From an uncultured Ruminococcus sp. (GTDB lineage Bacteria > Bacillota > Clostridia > Oscillospirales > Ruminococcaceae), in the NCBI GenBank assembly GCA_947629455.1, contig CANRDT010000003.1:31183-95182 (forward strand): DNA of 64,000 bases, written 5' to 3'. Numbering within the stretch: the first letter of the stretch is position 1; each line of letters starts with the position of its first letter. The translations under genes were made by a program, and so were the position numbers. Shown piece by piece: positions 34,456 to 46,981 of this stretch. The notes under the pieces are model-generated. The model ran no database searches, had not been told where the DNA came from, and saw nothing but the letters and a program-made list of their open reading frames with translations.

Positions 34456-36667
34456 GCCCGTTCATCTCCTCCAGCATATTTTTCAGACAGGTATACCGAA
34501 GATTGCGGCGGTTATTGTCTATCATAAATTCAAGACGCTTTTTTGAACCGATTATTATCATAAGCTTTTTCGCCCTTGTGACCGCAGTGTAAAGCAAATT
34601 GCGATAATAAAGCTTGTCAAATCCTCCGAAAACCGTGAGAATTACCGCGTCAAATTCACTTCCCTGACTCTTATGCACCGTAACGGCATACGCAAGTTCC
34701 AGATTATCGAACATATCCGCATTGTATATCGCTATCCTGCCCTCGAAATCTATAGTCGCCGATCTGAGTATTTTGTTCGCGGAAATGATTATCCCGATGT
34801 CGCCGTTAAAAATTCCCGAACCTATTTCCGTTTTCTCGTCGCTTAACTTTCTCTTCCAGACTATGTCGTAATCGTTGCGCGTCTGCATTACCTTGTCGCC
34901 CGTCCGATAGGTAAAAAGCGGCGTCTTTATTTCCGACTTGTTCTTGTCGGGAGGATTTAGCTGCTCCTGAAGTATGCGGTTGAGCTCGACCGTGCCGCTC
35001 GGACCTTTCCGCGTCGGCGAAAGCACCTGTATATCTTCCATAGGCGAATAACCGTATGCCTGCGGTAATCTCGTCTTGCAAAGATCGACCACAAGCGATT
35101 GCAGCTGAGGATATTCAAGCCGCTGCATAAAGAAAAAGTCCTTTCCGCGGCTTGTCAGATCAATATGTTCTCCCCTGACGATCTTATGAGCGTTCGTTAC
35201 GATCTCGCTCTCCTGCGCCTGCCTGAAGATCTCTTTGAGGGTGATAACGGGCATAACGCCGCTGTCGATTATATCCTTCAGCACGTTGCCCGCGCCGACA
35301 GAGGGCAGCTGGTCGGAATCTCCCACAAGCACAAGCTTGCAGGTAACACTGACCGCCCTTAACAGCGCCTCGAAAAGACAACTGTCCACCATTGACATTT
35401 CGTCAAGTATCATAACTTCGCAGTCGAGAAGATTATTTTCGTCATGCATAAAATGCAGCAGATCGTCGTCCGAGCCGTTGACCTCCAAAAGACGATGTAT
35501 AGTCTTTGCCTCAAATCCCGTAATGTCGGTAAGTCTTTTTGCGGCGCGCCCCGTAGGTGCGGCTATCATAACGTTGAGCCCCTGCTGCTGATAAAGAGAA
35601 ATAATAGCGTTAAGCGTGGTAGTCTTTCCCGTTCCCGGTCCGCCCGTCAGAACGAGAAAACCCTGAGAAAGCGCAAGATTTATCGCCTTCCGCTGCAGCT
35701 CTTCATATCTGATACCGTTTTGCTCCTCGGCAATATCTATCACCTTGGAAAAATCAATGCGATTGTCGAAAGATACCTCTCTCATCACCGACAAACGTCT
35801 TGCTATGTACTCCTCCGCCTTATAATACTCTCTTAGCATTACAAAGGGACGTTGTTTCTTTTTGTACAAAAAAATGTACTCTTCATCAATTTGCTGATAA
35901 AGAATATCCAAAAGCCGTTCTTTGTCCGTTTTAAGAAAACGGCAGGCTATATCCGTAAAGCGGTCGAGCGGCAGACAGGTATGCCCTGCCAAGGCATTTT
36001 CGCGCAGTACCCAGTTGATACCCGCTTTGATACGTTCTTCGCTGTCGTCTGAAATGTCGAGGTTTTTAGCCATTTCGTCTGCTCTGACAAAGGGCAGATA
36101 AATGCCGTTCACACATAGCAAATAGGGGTTAGACCTTATAAGCTGTTCGGCGGATTCTCCCCAGCGTTTCCAGCACTTTATACCCACCGATGCAGGTATC
36201 TTGAAAGTGGAAAGGTATATCATCAGCGACCTGACCGCAAAAGTCTTTTTAAATTCCTCGGAGATCTTGTCGGCTTTTCTGCGCGTTATCCCCTCCACCT
36301 CACACAGGCGTTCGGGGGCGTTTTCGATAACATCGAGAGTTTCTTCGCCGAAAGCGTCTACTATTCTTTTTGCAAGGACCGCGCCCACGCCTTTGACCAC
36401 GCCGCCTGCAAGGTATCTCTTGATCGCGGAGGGAGAAGTCGGGAGAGCGCGTTCACACATATCGCAGCGAAACTGCTCGCCGAATTTCTGGTGCCTGACA
36501 AACTGCCCCGTGCAGGTAAGCTCCTCGCCCTCCTCCACGTTGCCGAGCTCCCCCACTACGGTGACAAGCTCGCCGTTTGTCTTGAGCATTATTACCATAA
36601 ATCCCGAGTCTTCGCCGCGAAAGACCACGCTGTCAACTTCTCCGCTGATTTTTGTTACCTTATCCAT
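34430..36667 (-). CDS. recD2: RecD2 DNA helicase
   Basis: 745 residues, the length of RecD2 enzymes that act without RecBC. N-terminal OB-like and helix-hairpin-helix region (RYLAGGVVKGVGAVLAKRIVDAFG, LCEVEGITRRKADKI), then SF1B helicase motifs: Walker A GGPGTGKTTT, APTGRAAKRL, Walker B ILDEMSMVD, GDSDQLPSVGAG, and near the end VTVHKSQGSEF and VTRAKKL. It unwinds DNA 5' to 3' in repair and replication fork upkeep. Overlaps comFC by 26 bases and follows the small membrane protein by 11. Confidence 0.96.
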   Translation of the reverse strand: MDKVTKISGEVDSVVFRGEDSGFMVIMLKTNGELVTVVGELGNVEEGEELTCTGQFVRHQKFGEQFRCDMCERALPTSPSAIKRYLAGGVVKGVGAVLAKRIVDAFGEETLDVIENAPERLCEVEGITRRKADKISEEFKKTFAVRSLMIYLSTFKIPASVGIKCWKRWGESAEQLIRSNPYLLCVNGIYLPFVRADEMAKNLDISDDSEERIKAGINWVLRENALAGHTCLPLDRFTDIACRFLKTDKERLLDILYQQIDEEYIFLYKKKQRPFVMLREYYKAEEYIARRLSVMREVSFDNRIDFSKVIDIAEEQNGIRYEELQRKAINLALSQGFLVLTGGPGTGKTTTLNAIISLYQQQGLNVMIAAPTGRAAKRLTDITGFEAKTIHRLLEVNGSDDDLLHFMHDENNLLDCEVMILDEMSMVDSCLFEALLRAVSVTCKLVLVGDSDQLPSVGAGNVLKDIIDSGVMPVITLKEIFRQAQESEIVTNAHKIVRGEHIDLTSRGKDFFFMQRLEYPQLQSLVVDLCKTRLPQAYGYSPMEDIQVLSPTRKGPSGTVELNRILQEQLNPPDKNKSEIKTPLFTYRTGDKVMQTRNDYDIVWKRKLSDEKTEIGSGIFNGDIGIIISANKILRSATIDFEGRIAIYNADMFDNLELAYAVTVHKSQGSEFDAVILTVFGGFDKLYYRNLLYTAVTRAKKLMIIIGSKKRLEFMIDNNRRNLRYTCLKNMLEEMNGLEEQQVFE

Positions 36668-36678
36668 TATACTTTTCC

Positions 36679-37020
36679 TTAAATATTTTTATGATCGTTA
36701 TTCTCCGTTATGATCTGCGCAAGCTCTTCCGGACGTGCAAAGCTTACAAACGGCAGTTCGCCTGCAAGTCTTTGTGCCGTCTTTGAGTATTCCTCGCGGT
36801 CGACCACGATAATTATCTTCCGCGCAAGCTTTTCGTTTTCAAATATTTCTTCCCAATAATACGCCCGAACGAGTTCTTCGAGTCTGTCCGCCGCCCGTGA
36901 GCAGGGTATCACGATACAGCCTGTTTCACGACCTATCCGATCTGTCATTCTGTATCTTTTCACAGCGGCAAAAACTGCCGCAGCCGCCAACAGTCCCACA
37001 GCTATGACCGCGCCAATCAT
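36679..37020 (-). CDS. 113-residue single-helix protein, unknown
   Basis: An N-terminal membrane helix (about 2-20) followed by a cytoplasmic alpha/beta domain (GCIVIPCSRAADRLEELVRAYYW, KIIIVVDREEYSKTAQRLA). The strand-helix pattern recalls a small Rossmann-like or glycosyltransferase-like core, but no motif is present. GGGGGTAG before the ATG. First gene of a probable three-gene unit with recD2 and comFC. Confidence 0.7.
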   Translation of the reverse strand: MIGAVIAVGLLAAAAVFAAVKRYRMTDRIGRETGCIVIPCSRAADRLEELVRAYYWEEIFENEKLARKIIIVVDREEYSKTAQRLAGELPFVSFARPEELAQIITENNDHKNI

Positions 37021-37082
37021 ACCACTACCCCCTTTTCTGGTTATGATATGCAGCGTCCGCGGAAAATGTTACAGCGGCTCGT

Positions 37083-37165
37083 CTTCACGGAAATCAAATT
37101 TTGATTTCCGGAAGTTAGAACGCTGCGCTTTTAAGAGGTAAGAGGTCAGACAAGGAGCGCGGAAA
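37083..37165. repeat. Truncated subfamily B element abutting the kinase gene
   Basis: cacggaaatcaaattttgatttccggaagttagaacgctgcgcttttaagaggtaagagg and gacaaggagcgc, i.e. the left half of subfamily B. It breaks off one base before the histidine kinase stop codon, so its far end was lost. Confidence 0.75.
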
Positions 37166-37166
37166 T

Positions 37167-38489
37167 TCACTTCATATCCGCAAGGACAAAGGGCAGCTCA
37201 ACGACAAAGCATACTCCGCCCTCATAGAGATCCTCCACATGTATCTTACCCTCGCACAGATCGACTATCCTCTTCACCAGTGCAAGTCCCAGACCGTTGC
37301 CTTCGGTTTTTCGGGAATGATCCACCTGATAGAACTTTTCAAATATCTTATCCTTAGCCTCGTGGGAAATGCCTATACCGTTATCGGAAATGCGGCAGGT
37401 GATGTTGCTCTCCGTCTGATAGAGCTGTATCTTTATCTTGCCGTTCTCGGGGGTGAATTTTATGGCGTTGTTTATGATATTCTGCCAGATCTGCCCCATA
37501 AGCTCCTCGTTGCCGTAATAGTATATGTCGTCCAGCGCAATATCCGGCTCGATGTTCTTTTTCGACCACTCCGGCTCGAGCATAAGCACTATCTTCCTTA
37601 TCTGCTCATCAAGCGAGAACCGCTTTTTATTGGCGATAGTCGTCTGATTTTCAAGCTTTGACAGATTAAGAATGTTTACCGCCAGCTTTGACAGTCTGGA
37701 GGTCTCGTCTATAATTATCTGCGTATACTCCTGCCTGTCCTCCACGGAGAGATTCTCGTCCTGCAAAAGCTTTGCAAATCCTTGTATCGACGCGAGCGGC
37801 GTTTTGAATTCGTGCGAAACGTTACTGATAAAATCCCCTCTGAGCGTTTCTATACCCGAAAGTTCCTCCGCCATCTTGTTGAAATTACGCGTCAGATTGC
37901 CGTATTCCACATCGCCCGAGACCTTTACCCTGACGTTGAAATTACCCTTTGCAACTTCCGTCGTCGCGCGGTTAAGCTCTCTTATCGGTTTGAGGATAGT
38001 ACGGCTTATCAGCGCGGTTATGACCGTACCCAGCAGGATACATACGATAAACGCGATTATCACTACAAAATATGCTATCCAGTAAAAATTTTCCTTGGTA
38101 GAAGTACTCAATCGCAGATATTCATCACCGACCTTTGTATACGCGACCGCCGTCGGGAAAAATCCGTTCGTTTCCACAACGGTGCGGTTGTCGTCAAGCT
38201 CGGGCTTGCGCAGCATTACATCGCGGTCCTTTTCATTGAGTTTTTCGACCGTATACGCGCTGTTGGTGCAGATAGACACCATTTCGTCGGTGGTGTAACT
38301 CAGCTTGCCCGTTTCTTTCATAAGCTCCAGTTCCTGAATGGAGTCCGTCACCGAACGCAGCTGCTGCGAGGCGTTCTCTTTCATGACCGAATTGAATATC
38401 AGCACAAGCGTTGTTACGGATATTGCCGCCGATACCAGCATAACCGCAAAAAACATAAGCGCAAGCTTGAATTGCAGACTTGTTTTCAT
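37167..38489 (-). CDS. Sensor histidine kinase (PhoR/WalK-like)
   Basis: 440 residues. Membrane helix 1 (about 9-31), an extracellular sensor of 100 residues, helix 2 (about 135-157), HAMP linker (RTILKPIRELNRATTEVAKGNFNV), dimerisation domain with the phosphorylated His in VSHEFKTP (His226), and the ATPase domain with N box (NIINNAIKFTP), DNGIGIS, F box and GNGLGLALV. Transmembrane class I kinase. GGAGGTGAG lies upstream. Encoded just after its response regulator with a 230-base gap that holds a hairpin; the last codon touches a truncated repeat. Confidence 0.93.
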   Translation of the reverse strand: MKTSLQFKLALMFFAVMLVSAAISVTTLVLIFNSVMKENASQQLRSVTDSIQELELMKETGKLSYTTDEMVSICTNSAYTVEKLNEKDRDVMLRKPELDDNRTVVETNGFFPTAVAYTKVGDEYLRLSTSTKENFYWIAYFVVIIAFIVCILLGTVITALISRTILKPIRELNRATTEVAKGNFNVRVKVSGDVEYGNLTRNFNKMAEELSGIETLRGDFISNVSHEFKTPLASIQGFAKLLQDENLSVEDRQEYTQIIIDETSRLSKLAVNILNLSKLENQTTIANKKRFSLDEQIRKIVLMLEPEWSKKNIEPDIALDDIYYYGNEELMGQIWQNIINNAIKFTPENGKIKIQLYQTESNITCRISDNGIGISHEAKDKIFEKFYQVDHSRKTEGNGLGLALVKRIVDLCEGKIHVEDLYEGGVCFVVELPFVLADMK

Positions 38490-38605
38490 ATCCCCTCCGC
38501 CGATACGGCAGACTCACCTCCACTTTTTAAAAGATGACGTAAATAGCTTTTAAAAATTTAAATCGATATTTTCAGTACTATAATGCCTGTTTTCCAAAAG
38601 TTCAT

Positions 38606-38640
38606 TGTTATTTTCCCCCCCCAAGTGGGGGAAAATAACA
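38606..38640. other. Perfect hairpin between the regulator and kinase genes
   Basis: tgttattttcccccc / gggggaaaataaca with a 4-5 base loop. It resembles the hairpin of the mosaic repeat family and could reduce read-through into the kinase gene. Confidence 0.5.
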
Positions 38641-38719
38641 AAAGCTGCTCTATCCGATCAAATTTAACTATCCTAAACAAAAAATGATCTGATAGATCTA
38701 CAAACTCGTGAAAATCCCA

Positions 38720-39397
38720 TCAGCCGAGCTTTACCGCCTTATATCCGAGACCTCTCACGGTCACGATCTCAAAATCTCCGTTGCCGCTGTAACGTTCCCT
38801 CAATCTTTTTATATGAACGTCCACCGTGCGCTCGTCAACCTCGGATTCCATTCCCCAAAGCTCGTCAAGCAGCTGCCGTCGGGTAAATATCTTATTCGGA
38901 TATGACAGCAGCTTGAACAGCAGCATAAATTCCTTCTGCGGTATCGTTTCGCCGGGCGCGCCGTTAAAGGATACCGATACCGCGTCGTAATCAAGAACGC
39001 AGCTGCCCACTACAAGAGAATGTTCGCTCGCCATTTTTGAACGCCTCAGCAGCGCGCCGACACGCAGTATCATCTCGTTTATATCTATCGGCTTTACCAT
39101 ATAATCGTCAGTTCCTGCCATAAATCCCTGCTGCTTGTCCTCAAAGCTTTCCTTTGCCGTCACCATAAGTATCGGCAGATCGTAATTCGCCCTGCGCAGC
39201 TGTCTGGTAAGCTCATAACCGTCCATATTCGGCATCATTATATCTGATATTATCAGATCTATATTCGTTTTCTCCATTACCTCCAGCGCCTTTTCACCGT
39301 CCTCAGCGGTAAACGGAACATACCCGTTCTGTTTCAGCGCGGCAGACATAAGTTTTCTCAGGCTGGAGTCGTCCTCTACTACAAGTACCTGAAACAT
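38720..39397 (-). CDS. OmpR-family response regulator
   Basis: 225 residues. Receiver domain with the acid pair Asp9/Asp10, phosphoacceptor Asp52 in LIISDIMMP, the TAKE Lys block and a GTDDYMVKP loop; then a winged helix with ELLDELWGMESEVDERTVDVHIKRLRERY. Controls transcription when phosphorylated by the kinase encoded downstream. AAGGAG before the ATG. A TATAAT on the minus strand at 39444-39449 may be its -10 box; the -35 is weak. Confidence 0.94.
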   Translation of the reverse strand: MFQVLVVEDDSSLRKLMSAALKQNGYVPFTAEDGEKALEVMEKTNIDLIISDIMMPNMDGYELTRQLRRANYDLPILMVTAKESFEDKQQGFMAGTDDYMVKPIDINEMILRVGALLRRSKMASEHSLVVGSCVLDYDAVSVSFNGAPGETIPQKEFMLLFKLLSYPNKIFTRRQLLDELWGMESEVDERTVDVHIKRLRERYSGNGDFEIVTVRGLGYKAVKLG

Positions 39398-39570
39398 TCC
39401 TTATCGCTCCTTTCTCATAAAAGTCAGAATTAATCAAATGTACATTATATATTTACAAAACATTAACCAAAATTCTCTCCAATAATCCAAAAAAATGCCC
39501 TGTAATTCATATTCGGTTCACACAGGACTGATATTATATAGATGTCAGGAAGAACAAGACCCTCTCAGAC

Positions 39571-39670
39571 ATTGACGGGTGATAAAACTTAAAGTTCAGT
39601 TCTTCTTCACCTTACTGCGATTCCCCAAGTCGCCAATGGTTCTGTACTTTAAGTTTTATCAATCGTCAAT
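39571..39670. other. Long 25-base inverted repeat with a 50-base loop
   Basis: The left arm attgacgggtgataaaactt (then aaagt; 39571-39595) pairs with 39646-39670 at 23 of 25 positions. The loop holds a small gcga / tcgc stem. No T run follows the arms, so a plain terminator is unlikely. The gap 39398-39843 has no gene; this hairpin and the next one are its main content. Confidence 0.7.
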
Positions 39671-39699
39671 ATCATATCCCTTTCATAATTCTATAGAAG

Positions 39700-39737
39700 A
39701 TTAATGTTCATTACAGCCGATAGTAGTGAGCATTAAT
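39700..39737. other. Second hairpin in the regulator-atpC gap
   Basis: attaatgttcattac / gtagtgagcattaat, 13 of 15 pairs, 8-base loop, followed by TTTT on the plus strand. Could terminate transcription that reads rightward. Confidence 0.5.
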
Positions 39738-39784
39738 TTTTTGCCTTATTCGCACCTGCCGCACATTCTGCAAAACATCATACC

Positions 39785-39827
39785 GTTTTAAACAAAGCCA
39801 AAGCCGATAGTGATACCGACTTTGGCT
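39785..39827 (-). terminator. Terminator of the ATP synthase operon
   Basis: Minus strand: agccaaagtcgg ... cggctttggct stem, followed by TTTGTTT, 17 bases after the atpC stop. Confidence 0.85.
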
Positions 39828-39843
39828 GCGACATTATACAAGG

Positions 39844-40248
39844 TCATCTACCTGCCACGGTAAGACGGTTAAGAGCCTTTTTAAGACGCTGCTCCGCCCG
39901 TTCAAATTCCTTCTGGCTCCTATTCTCCTCAAGGATCTTGTTGGCGGCATCTCTTGCACGCTGCGCTCTGAGTACGTCAATATCCTCCGCCCATTCGACA
40001 GCCTCGGCAACTACGCTCACGCCGTCCTTGTCCGCCTTGATTATACCGGAAGATATTGCCGCCGTCCTGCTCTCTTCGCCGTCGGCAGTTTTTATTTTCA
40101 GCGGCGACGGCAGAACATTCGCCACATACGGAGAATGTCCGGCAAGTATACCCACATTTCCGGCAGACGTCCTCGCGATTATCTGCACGGCATCTCCCTC
40201 AAAAAAAACTTTCTCGGGAGTTATTATCCTTAGCCTGAATGTCTGCAT
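39844..40248 (-). CDS. atpC: F-type ATP synthase epsilon subunit
   Basis: 134 residues: N-terminal beta sandwich (FRLRIITPEKVFFEGDAVQI, GILAGHSPYVANV) and C-terminal helical hairpin (AQRARDAANKILEE, FERAEQRLKKALNRL). Part of the central stalk; regulates ATP hydrolysis. Last gene of the operon, 21 bases after atpD. Confidence 0.95.
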   Translation of the reverse strand: MQTFRLRIITPEKVFFEGDAVQIIARTSAGNVGILAGHSPYVANVLPSPLKIKTADGEESRTAAISSGIIKADKDGVSVVAEAVEWAEDIDVLRAQRARDAANKILEENRSQKEFERAEQRLKKALNRLTVAGR

Positions 40249-40269
40249 ACAAAAAACACTCCAAACTGC

Positions 40270-41679
<1,410 letters not shown>

Positions 41680-41717
41680 TTATGTGTTGATATACCGAAA
41701 ATATGTACGGTATAAAA

Positions 41718-42581
41718 TTATTCGTCCCTTAGAGAACCCGAGCTTATCTCGGTAAGCTCCTGAGTGATCTGAGCCTGTCTTGCCCTGTTATAGAGCAGCG
41801 ACAGCTGACCGATCATCTCCTCGGCGTTATCGCTTGCGGATTCCATTGCCGTGCGCCTTGCCGCCTGTTCGGACGCGTAAGAATCCACGATAGCGGCATA
41901 GAGTATACCGCTCAGATACTGCGGAACAAGTCCGTCGAATACCTCCTCGGGAGAAGGATCGTATTCGGTAAGTGAACCGCCCTTTGCGCCGTTTTCAAGA
42001 TTTTCCACGGGCAGCACGGAGACCGTCACCGGCTGCTGCGTCAGCGCGGAAACAAAAGTAGTATACACCAGCTCCACCTGATCGTAATCGCGGCATCTGA
42101 ATCCGTGGATTATCTTTTCGGCAATATCCATAGCGTCGTAAACGTCCAGCCGCTCGGCGATCTGCGAATAGCGGTCAGTCACGTCATAGCCGCGCTTGTC
42201 AAAATACTCCACCGCCTTTTTGCCGATCGTGACAAGGCTTACCTTTTCGCCTCCGGCTTTCAGCTCGTCTATCCTTGCGGCGGCGGCTTTAAGCACGTTG
42301 GAATTGAATCCGCCGGCAAGTCCCCTGTCGCCTGCGACAACTACTACGAGCGTTGAGCGCACGAATTTTTTCTTTGTATATACCGAGCTGAACGCGGGGT
42401 CGGCGGATATGTCGCTCATCGTATCGTAAAGAGCGGCAAAAAACGGCTGAACAGCCAACGCGCGTTCCTTTGCCCGCCTGAGCTTTGAAGACGCCACCAG
42501 TTCCATAGCCTTGGTTATCTGCATAGTGCTTTCAACGCTCTTGATACGGCGTTTTACGTCTTTCATATTAGCAGTCGCCAT
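41718..42581 (-). CDS. atpG: F-type ATP synthase gamma subunit
   Basis: 287 residues. Starts with the helix DVKRRIKSVESTMQITKAMELVASSKL and ends LLYNRARQAQITQELTEISSG, the two long helices that form the rotor shaft; the Rossmann-like middle includes VVVAGDRGLAGGFN. Between atpA and atpD, the standard place. Confidence 0.97.
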   Translation of the reverse strand: MATANMKDVKRRIKSVESTMQITKAMELVASSKLRRAKERALAVQPFFAALYDTMSDISADPAFSSVYTKKKFVRSTLVVVVAGDRGLAGGFNSNVLKAAAARIDELKAGGEKVSLVTIGKKAVEYFDKRGYDVTDRYSQIAERLDVYDAMDIAEKIIHGFRCRDYDQVELVYTTFVSALTQQPVTVSVLPVENLENGAKGGSLTEYDPSPEEVFDGLVPQYLSGILYAAIVDSYASEQAARRTAMESASDNAEEMIGQLSLLYNRARQAQITQELTEISSGSLRDE

Positions 42582-42633
42582 AATTATCGCACCCTGGAGT
42601 CGGGGTATCCTCCTTCTTAAAAATTTTAAGAGA

Positions 42634-44166
<1,533 letters not shown>

Positions 44167-44176
44167 TCATACTAAT

Positions 44177-44719
44177 TTAGGCGATGACGGAATCTATCTG
44201 CCCGCGCAGTCTGTCCAGTCTGCCCCTGACGCTTGAATCCAGTTCGGTATTATCGTACTTCACGATTATTCCGCCGATTATGGAAGGATCGACCTCTTTT
44301 TTAAGCTCGATCTTCTTTCCGAGGATATTTTCAAGCTTTGCGACAAGCTTTTCCTCCAGACGTTCACTGAGCGGCTGAGAAGTCGTCACCTTTACTTCAA
44401 GGATATTGTTCTTCGCGTAGTATATCTTCTTAAATTCCCTGCATATCGCACCGATACAGCCTGCCCTGCCCTTTTGGGTGACAAGGCAGAGGAAATCAAG
44501 CACCGTATCGCTCACCCTGCCGCTGAAAATATTTATCAGTATATTCTGTTTATCTTCAAAAGCGATAAGCGGCGATCTCAGCGTCCTGACCAGATCCTCG
44601 TTGTCGTCAAACACCTTTTCCAGCGCCGTAAGTTCTTCAAACGCCCCTGCGCAGCAGTCCTGTTCCTCGCACAGTTCATACATAGCCTGAGCGTAAATAT
44701 TTTCAAGTACCTCAGCCAT
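44177..44719 (-). CDS. atpH: F-type ATP synthase delta subunit
   Basis: 180 residues. Helical N-terminal domain (YAQAMYELCEEQ, then FDDNEDLVRTLRSPLI) and the C-terminal block IIGGIIVKYDNTELDSSVRGRLDRL. Holds F1 to the outer stalk. Its ATG overlaps the atpF stop by one base (TAATG). Confidence 0.95.
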   Translation of the reverse strand: MAEVLENIYAQAMYELCEEQDCCAGAFEELTALEKVFDDNEDLVRTLRSPLIAFEDKQNILINIFSGRVSDTVLDFLCLVTQKGRAGCIGAICREFKKIYYAKNNILEVKVTTSQPLSERLEEKLVAKLENILGKKIELKKEVDPSIIGGIIVKYDNTELDSSVRGRLDRLRGQIDSVIA

Positions 44720-45228
44720 TACATTTCACCTACGCCGTCGATAAAGCTTTCGATAAGCTTTTCGTTATCCTCCGCGGTGATCTCCTTAGCCGCAACCGCA
44801 GACGCCGCCGACAGCGCGATCTCGGTGATCTCGTCTTTTATGCTGTTTACCGCGATCTTCTTTTCGCGCTCGATCTCCGAGTAAGCATTGTCGATAATGC
44901 CCTTAGCCTCAGCTTTCGCATCGGCTATGATCTCGTCCGAACGCAGCTGCGCCTTCTTAGACGCGGCTCTTACAAGTTCTGCGGATTCTTCCTTTGCCGC
45001 GCCGATCTTCTCATTGTACTCGGCTTGCATTCTGTCGGCATTCTGCTGCGCCTCGTCCGCTTTTCTGTAACTCTCGGCTATGTCGTTTCTGCGATCCTCC
45101 ATTACCTTGTTGACTCTCTTGAAGAGTATGAGTTTCAAGACCAGAAACAAAATAAGCGCATTGCACAGAGTAAGCAGTATAGTAGACGGTGAAATGGTGA
45201 GAAAATCCGTAACTTTTGCCAATACCAT
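44719..45228 (-). CDS. atpF: F-type ATP synthase b subunit
   Basis: 169 residues: one membrane helix (about 15-35) and a long charged helix typical of the peripheral stalk (FKRVNKVMEDRRNDIAESYRKADEAQ region and beyond). Confidence 0.95.
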   Translation of the reverse strand: MVLAKVTDFLTISPSTILLTLCNALILFLVLKLILFKRVNKVMEDRRNDIAESYRKADEAQQNADRMQAEYNEKIGAAKEESAELVRAASKKAQLRSDEIIADAKAEAKGIIDNAYSEIEREKKIAVNSIKDEITEIALSAASAVAAKEITAEDNEKLIESFIDGVGEM

Positions 45229-45284
45229 TATCTTTCCCTCCTCATCGGCTCAGGGCGAGCCGACGCAAATTCCCCTGCGACTTA

Positions 45285-45578
<294 letters not shown>

Positions 45579-45604
45579 TTATGTAGGTATATATCAGAAT
45601 ACCG

Positions 45605-46342
45605 CTAACTTTCTTCCGCCGCGCTTGAAACATAGACCATAGTCAGCGTTGCGAAAATATACGCCTGTATGCAGCCGGAGAACAGGTCGAAATAGATCGA
45701 CAGCATCGCCGGAATGAACATCTGCGCAAGGTTTATATCAAATACGCCCAGCGAGAACGAAACGTGCAGAAGTCTTGACAGCGACCCCAGCGCGCCGTAC
45801 AGCAGAGTTGTGATGACCATACCGCCCGAAACGTTGCCGAACATACGAAACGCCATAGAAAGCGGCGTTGCCACCTCGCTCAGAAGATTGAGCGGCAGCA
45901 TAACGGGTATCGGCGCGGCAAAGCTCTTCAGATAACCGCCGAAGCCGTTGGTCTTTATCTTGAAGTAGGTGATAAGTACAAAGGTCATCAGCGCCCATGT
46001 AAGAGTGGTATTGAAATCGGCTGTCATAGGTCTGAGACCGATAAGGCTTACCAGAGCGCCCAGAACGGCATACACAAGCAGCATAGCGATATAAGGCGCA
46101 AAGCTCATAAAAGCCGGACCCATAGTATTCTTAACGGTGTTGTTGACGAAATCCACAAACATCTCGGCGACTATCTGCCGTTTCTTTTCGGGGATCTTTT
46201 TCAGATCGGACGTGAGCCACAAACTCAGCAGCAGCACCGCGACGATGATACCCCAGCCGATAACGATAGTTTCGGTGACTTCTATCCCGCCGAATATAGG
46301 TATTGTAAAAACGACCTTCGGTCCTTGTCCTATCGAATCCAT
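45605..46342 (-). CDS. atpB: F-type ATP synthase a subunit
   Basis: 245 residues with five or six membrane helices. The conserved Arg of the ion channel lies in the PLSMAFRMFGNVSGGMV helix, and FIPAMLSIYFDLFSGCIQAYIFATLTMVY closes the protein. Starts 5 bases before the end of the atpI-like gene region. Confidence 0.96.
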   Translation of the reverse strand: MDSIGQGPKVVFTIPIFGGIEVTETIVIGWGIIVAVLLLSLWLTSDLKKIPEKKRQIVAEMFVDFVNNTVKNTMGPAFMSFAPYIAMLLVYAVLGALVSLIGLRPMTADFNTTLTWALMTFVLITYFKIKTNGFGGYLKSFAAPIPVMLPLNLLSEVATPLSMAFRMFGNVSGGMVITTLLYGALGSLSRLLHVSFSLGVFDINLAQMFIPAMLSIYFDLFSGCIQAYIFATLTMVYVSSAAEES

Positions 46343-46346
46343 AAGA

Positions 46347-46745
46347 CTACTCCTTTCCGAAGTGATTTATTCCGAGCAGCGCGTCCGCAGAAAGCGTGAG
46401 CCTTGGAAAAAACTGCGCAGGCAGCACTGTGATCGGATCGAAAAGCCCTGTTGAATATCCTGCAAAACACAGCAGGAACAAGCCTGCCGCCCGTAACAGA
46501 TAGCAGCGAAGCATTGACTTTTCAGCGCGTTTTTTTTCCATATCCACCGCACGTTCGACCGTTGCGGAAAGATAATACATACAAAACGAAACGTAAACAA
46601 ATCCCAGCAGAAAGCCTGCAAGCGAACCAAAACCGAATCCGCACGCGAGCGTGTACACTCCGAACGCCGCAGCGCTCATAAGAAACATTGCCGGGAGCAT
46701 TTTTGTCACGATCTTTCCGGTTCCGCTTTTGGCAAAACGGTTCAT
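46347..46745 (-). CDS. atpI: AtpI-like membrane protein at the head of the ATP synthase operon
   Basis: 132 residues with four hydrophobic segments and no sharp motif; identified mainly by place, size and membrane plan (AtpI helps assemble the c ring or import Mg2+). AAGGA before the ATG. Confidence 0.7.
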   Translation of the reverse strand: MNRFAKSGTGKIVTKMLPAMFLMSAAAFGVYTLACGFGFGSLAGFLLGFVYVSFCMYYLSATVERAVDMEKKRAEKSMLRCYLLRAAGLFLLCFAGYSTGLFDPITVLPAQFFPRLTLSADALLGINHFGKE

Positions 46746-46811
46746 AACAGACGATCCTTTCGTTAGCTGCGTGCCTGACGCGGCTGCGGCAAAATTCTGA
46801 CATCACACTTC

Positions 46812-46820
46812 ATTATACCA
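46812..46820 (-). promoter_or_regulatory. Extended -10 promoter of the ATP synthase operon
   Basis: Minus strand TGG-TATAAT; the -35 region 17 bases upstream is poor (T-rich), which is usual for extended -10 promoters. Leader about 60 bases. Confidence 0.6.
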
Positions 46821-46902
46821 CCTTTTTTCATACAAGAAAAGAGTGTGCAGTGAATGGTAACATATATTTTACAAAAAATACATATTTATCGTCCGCCTTA
46901 AA

Positions 46903-46938
46903 GCAAAAACAAAAACGGACAGAGCTGACTGTCCGTTT
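46903..46938 (-). terminator. Terminator of the cotJ operon
   Basis: Stem aaacggacag / ctgtccgttt with a 6-base loop; on the minus strand it runs into TTTTGTTTTTG. 43 bases after the cotJC stop. Confidence 0.88.
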
Positions 46939-46981
46939 CGAGTAATTTCCCTGCGATCGTCATGCGGCAGGCGCAGGCGAT

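Noticed and set aside
39571..39670. Integron attC site or simple terminator
   Set aside because: No R-box/L-box core triplets at the ends, no integrase or gene cassettes, and no T run behind the stem.
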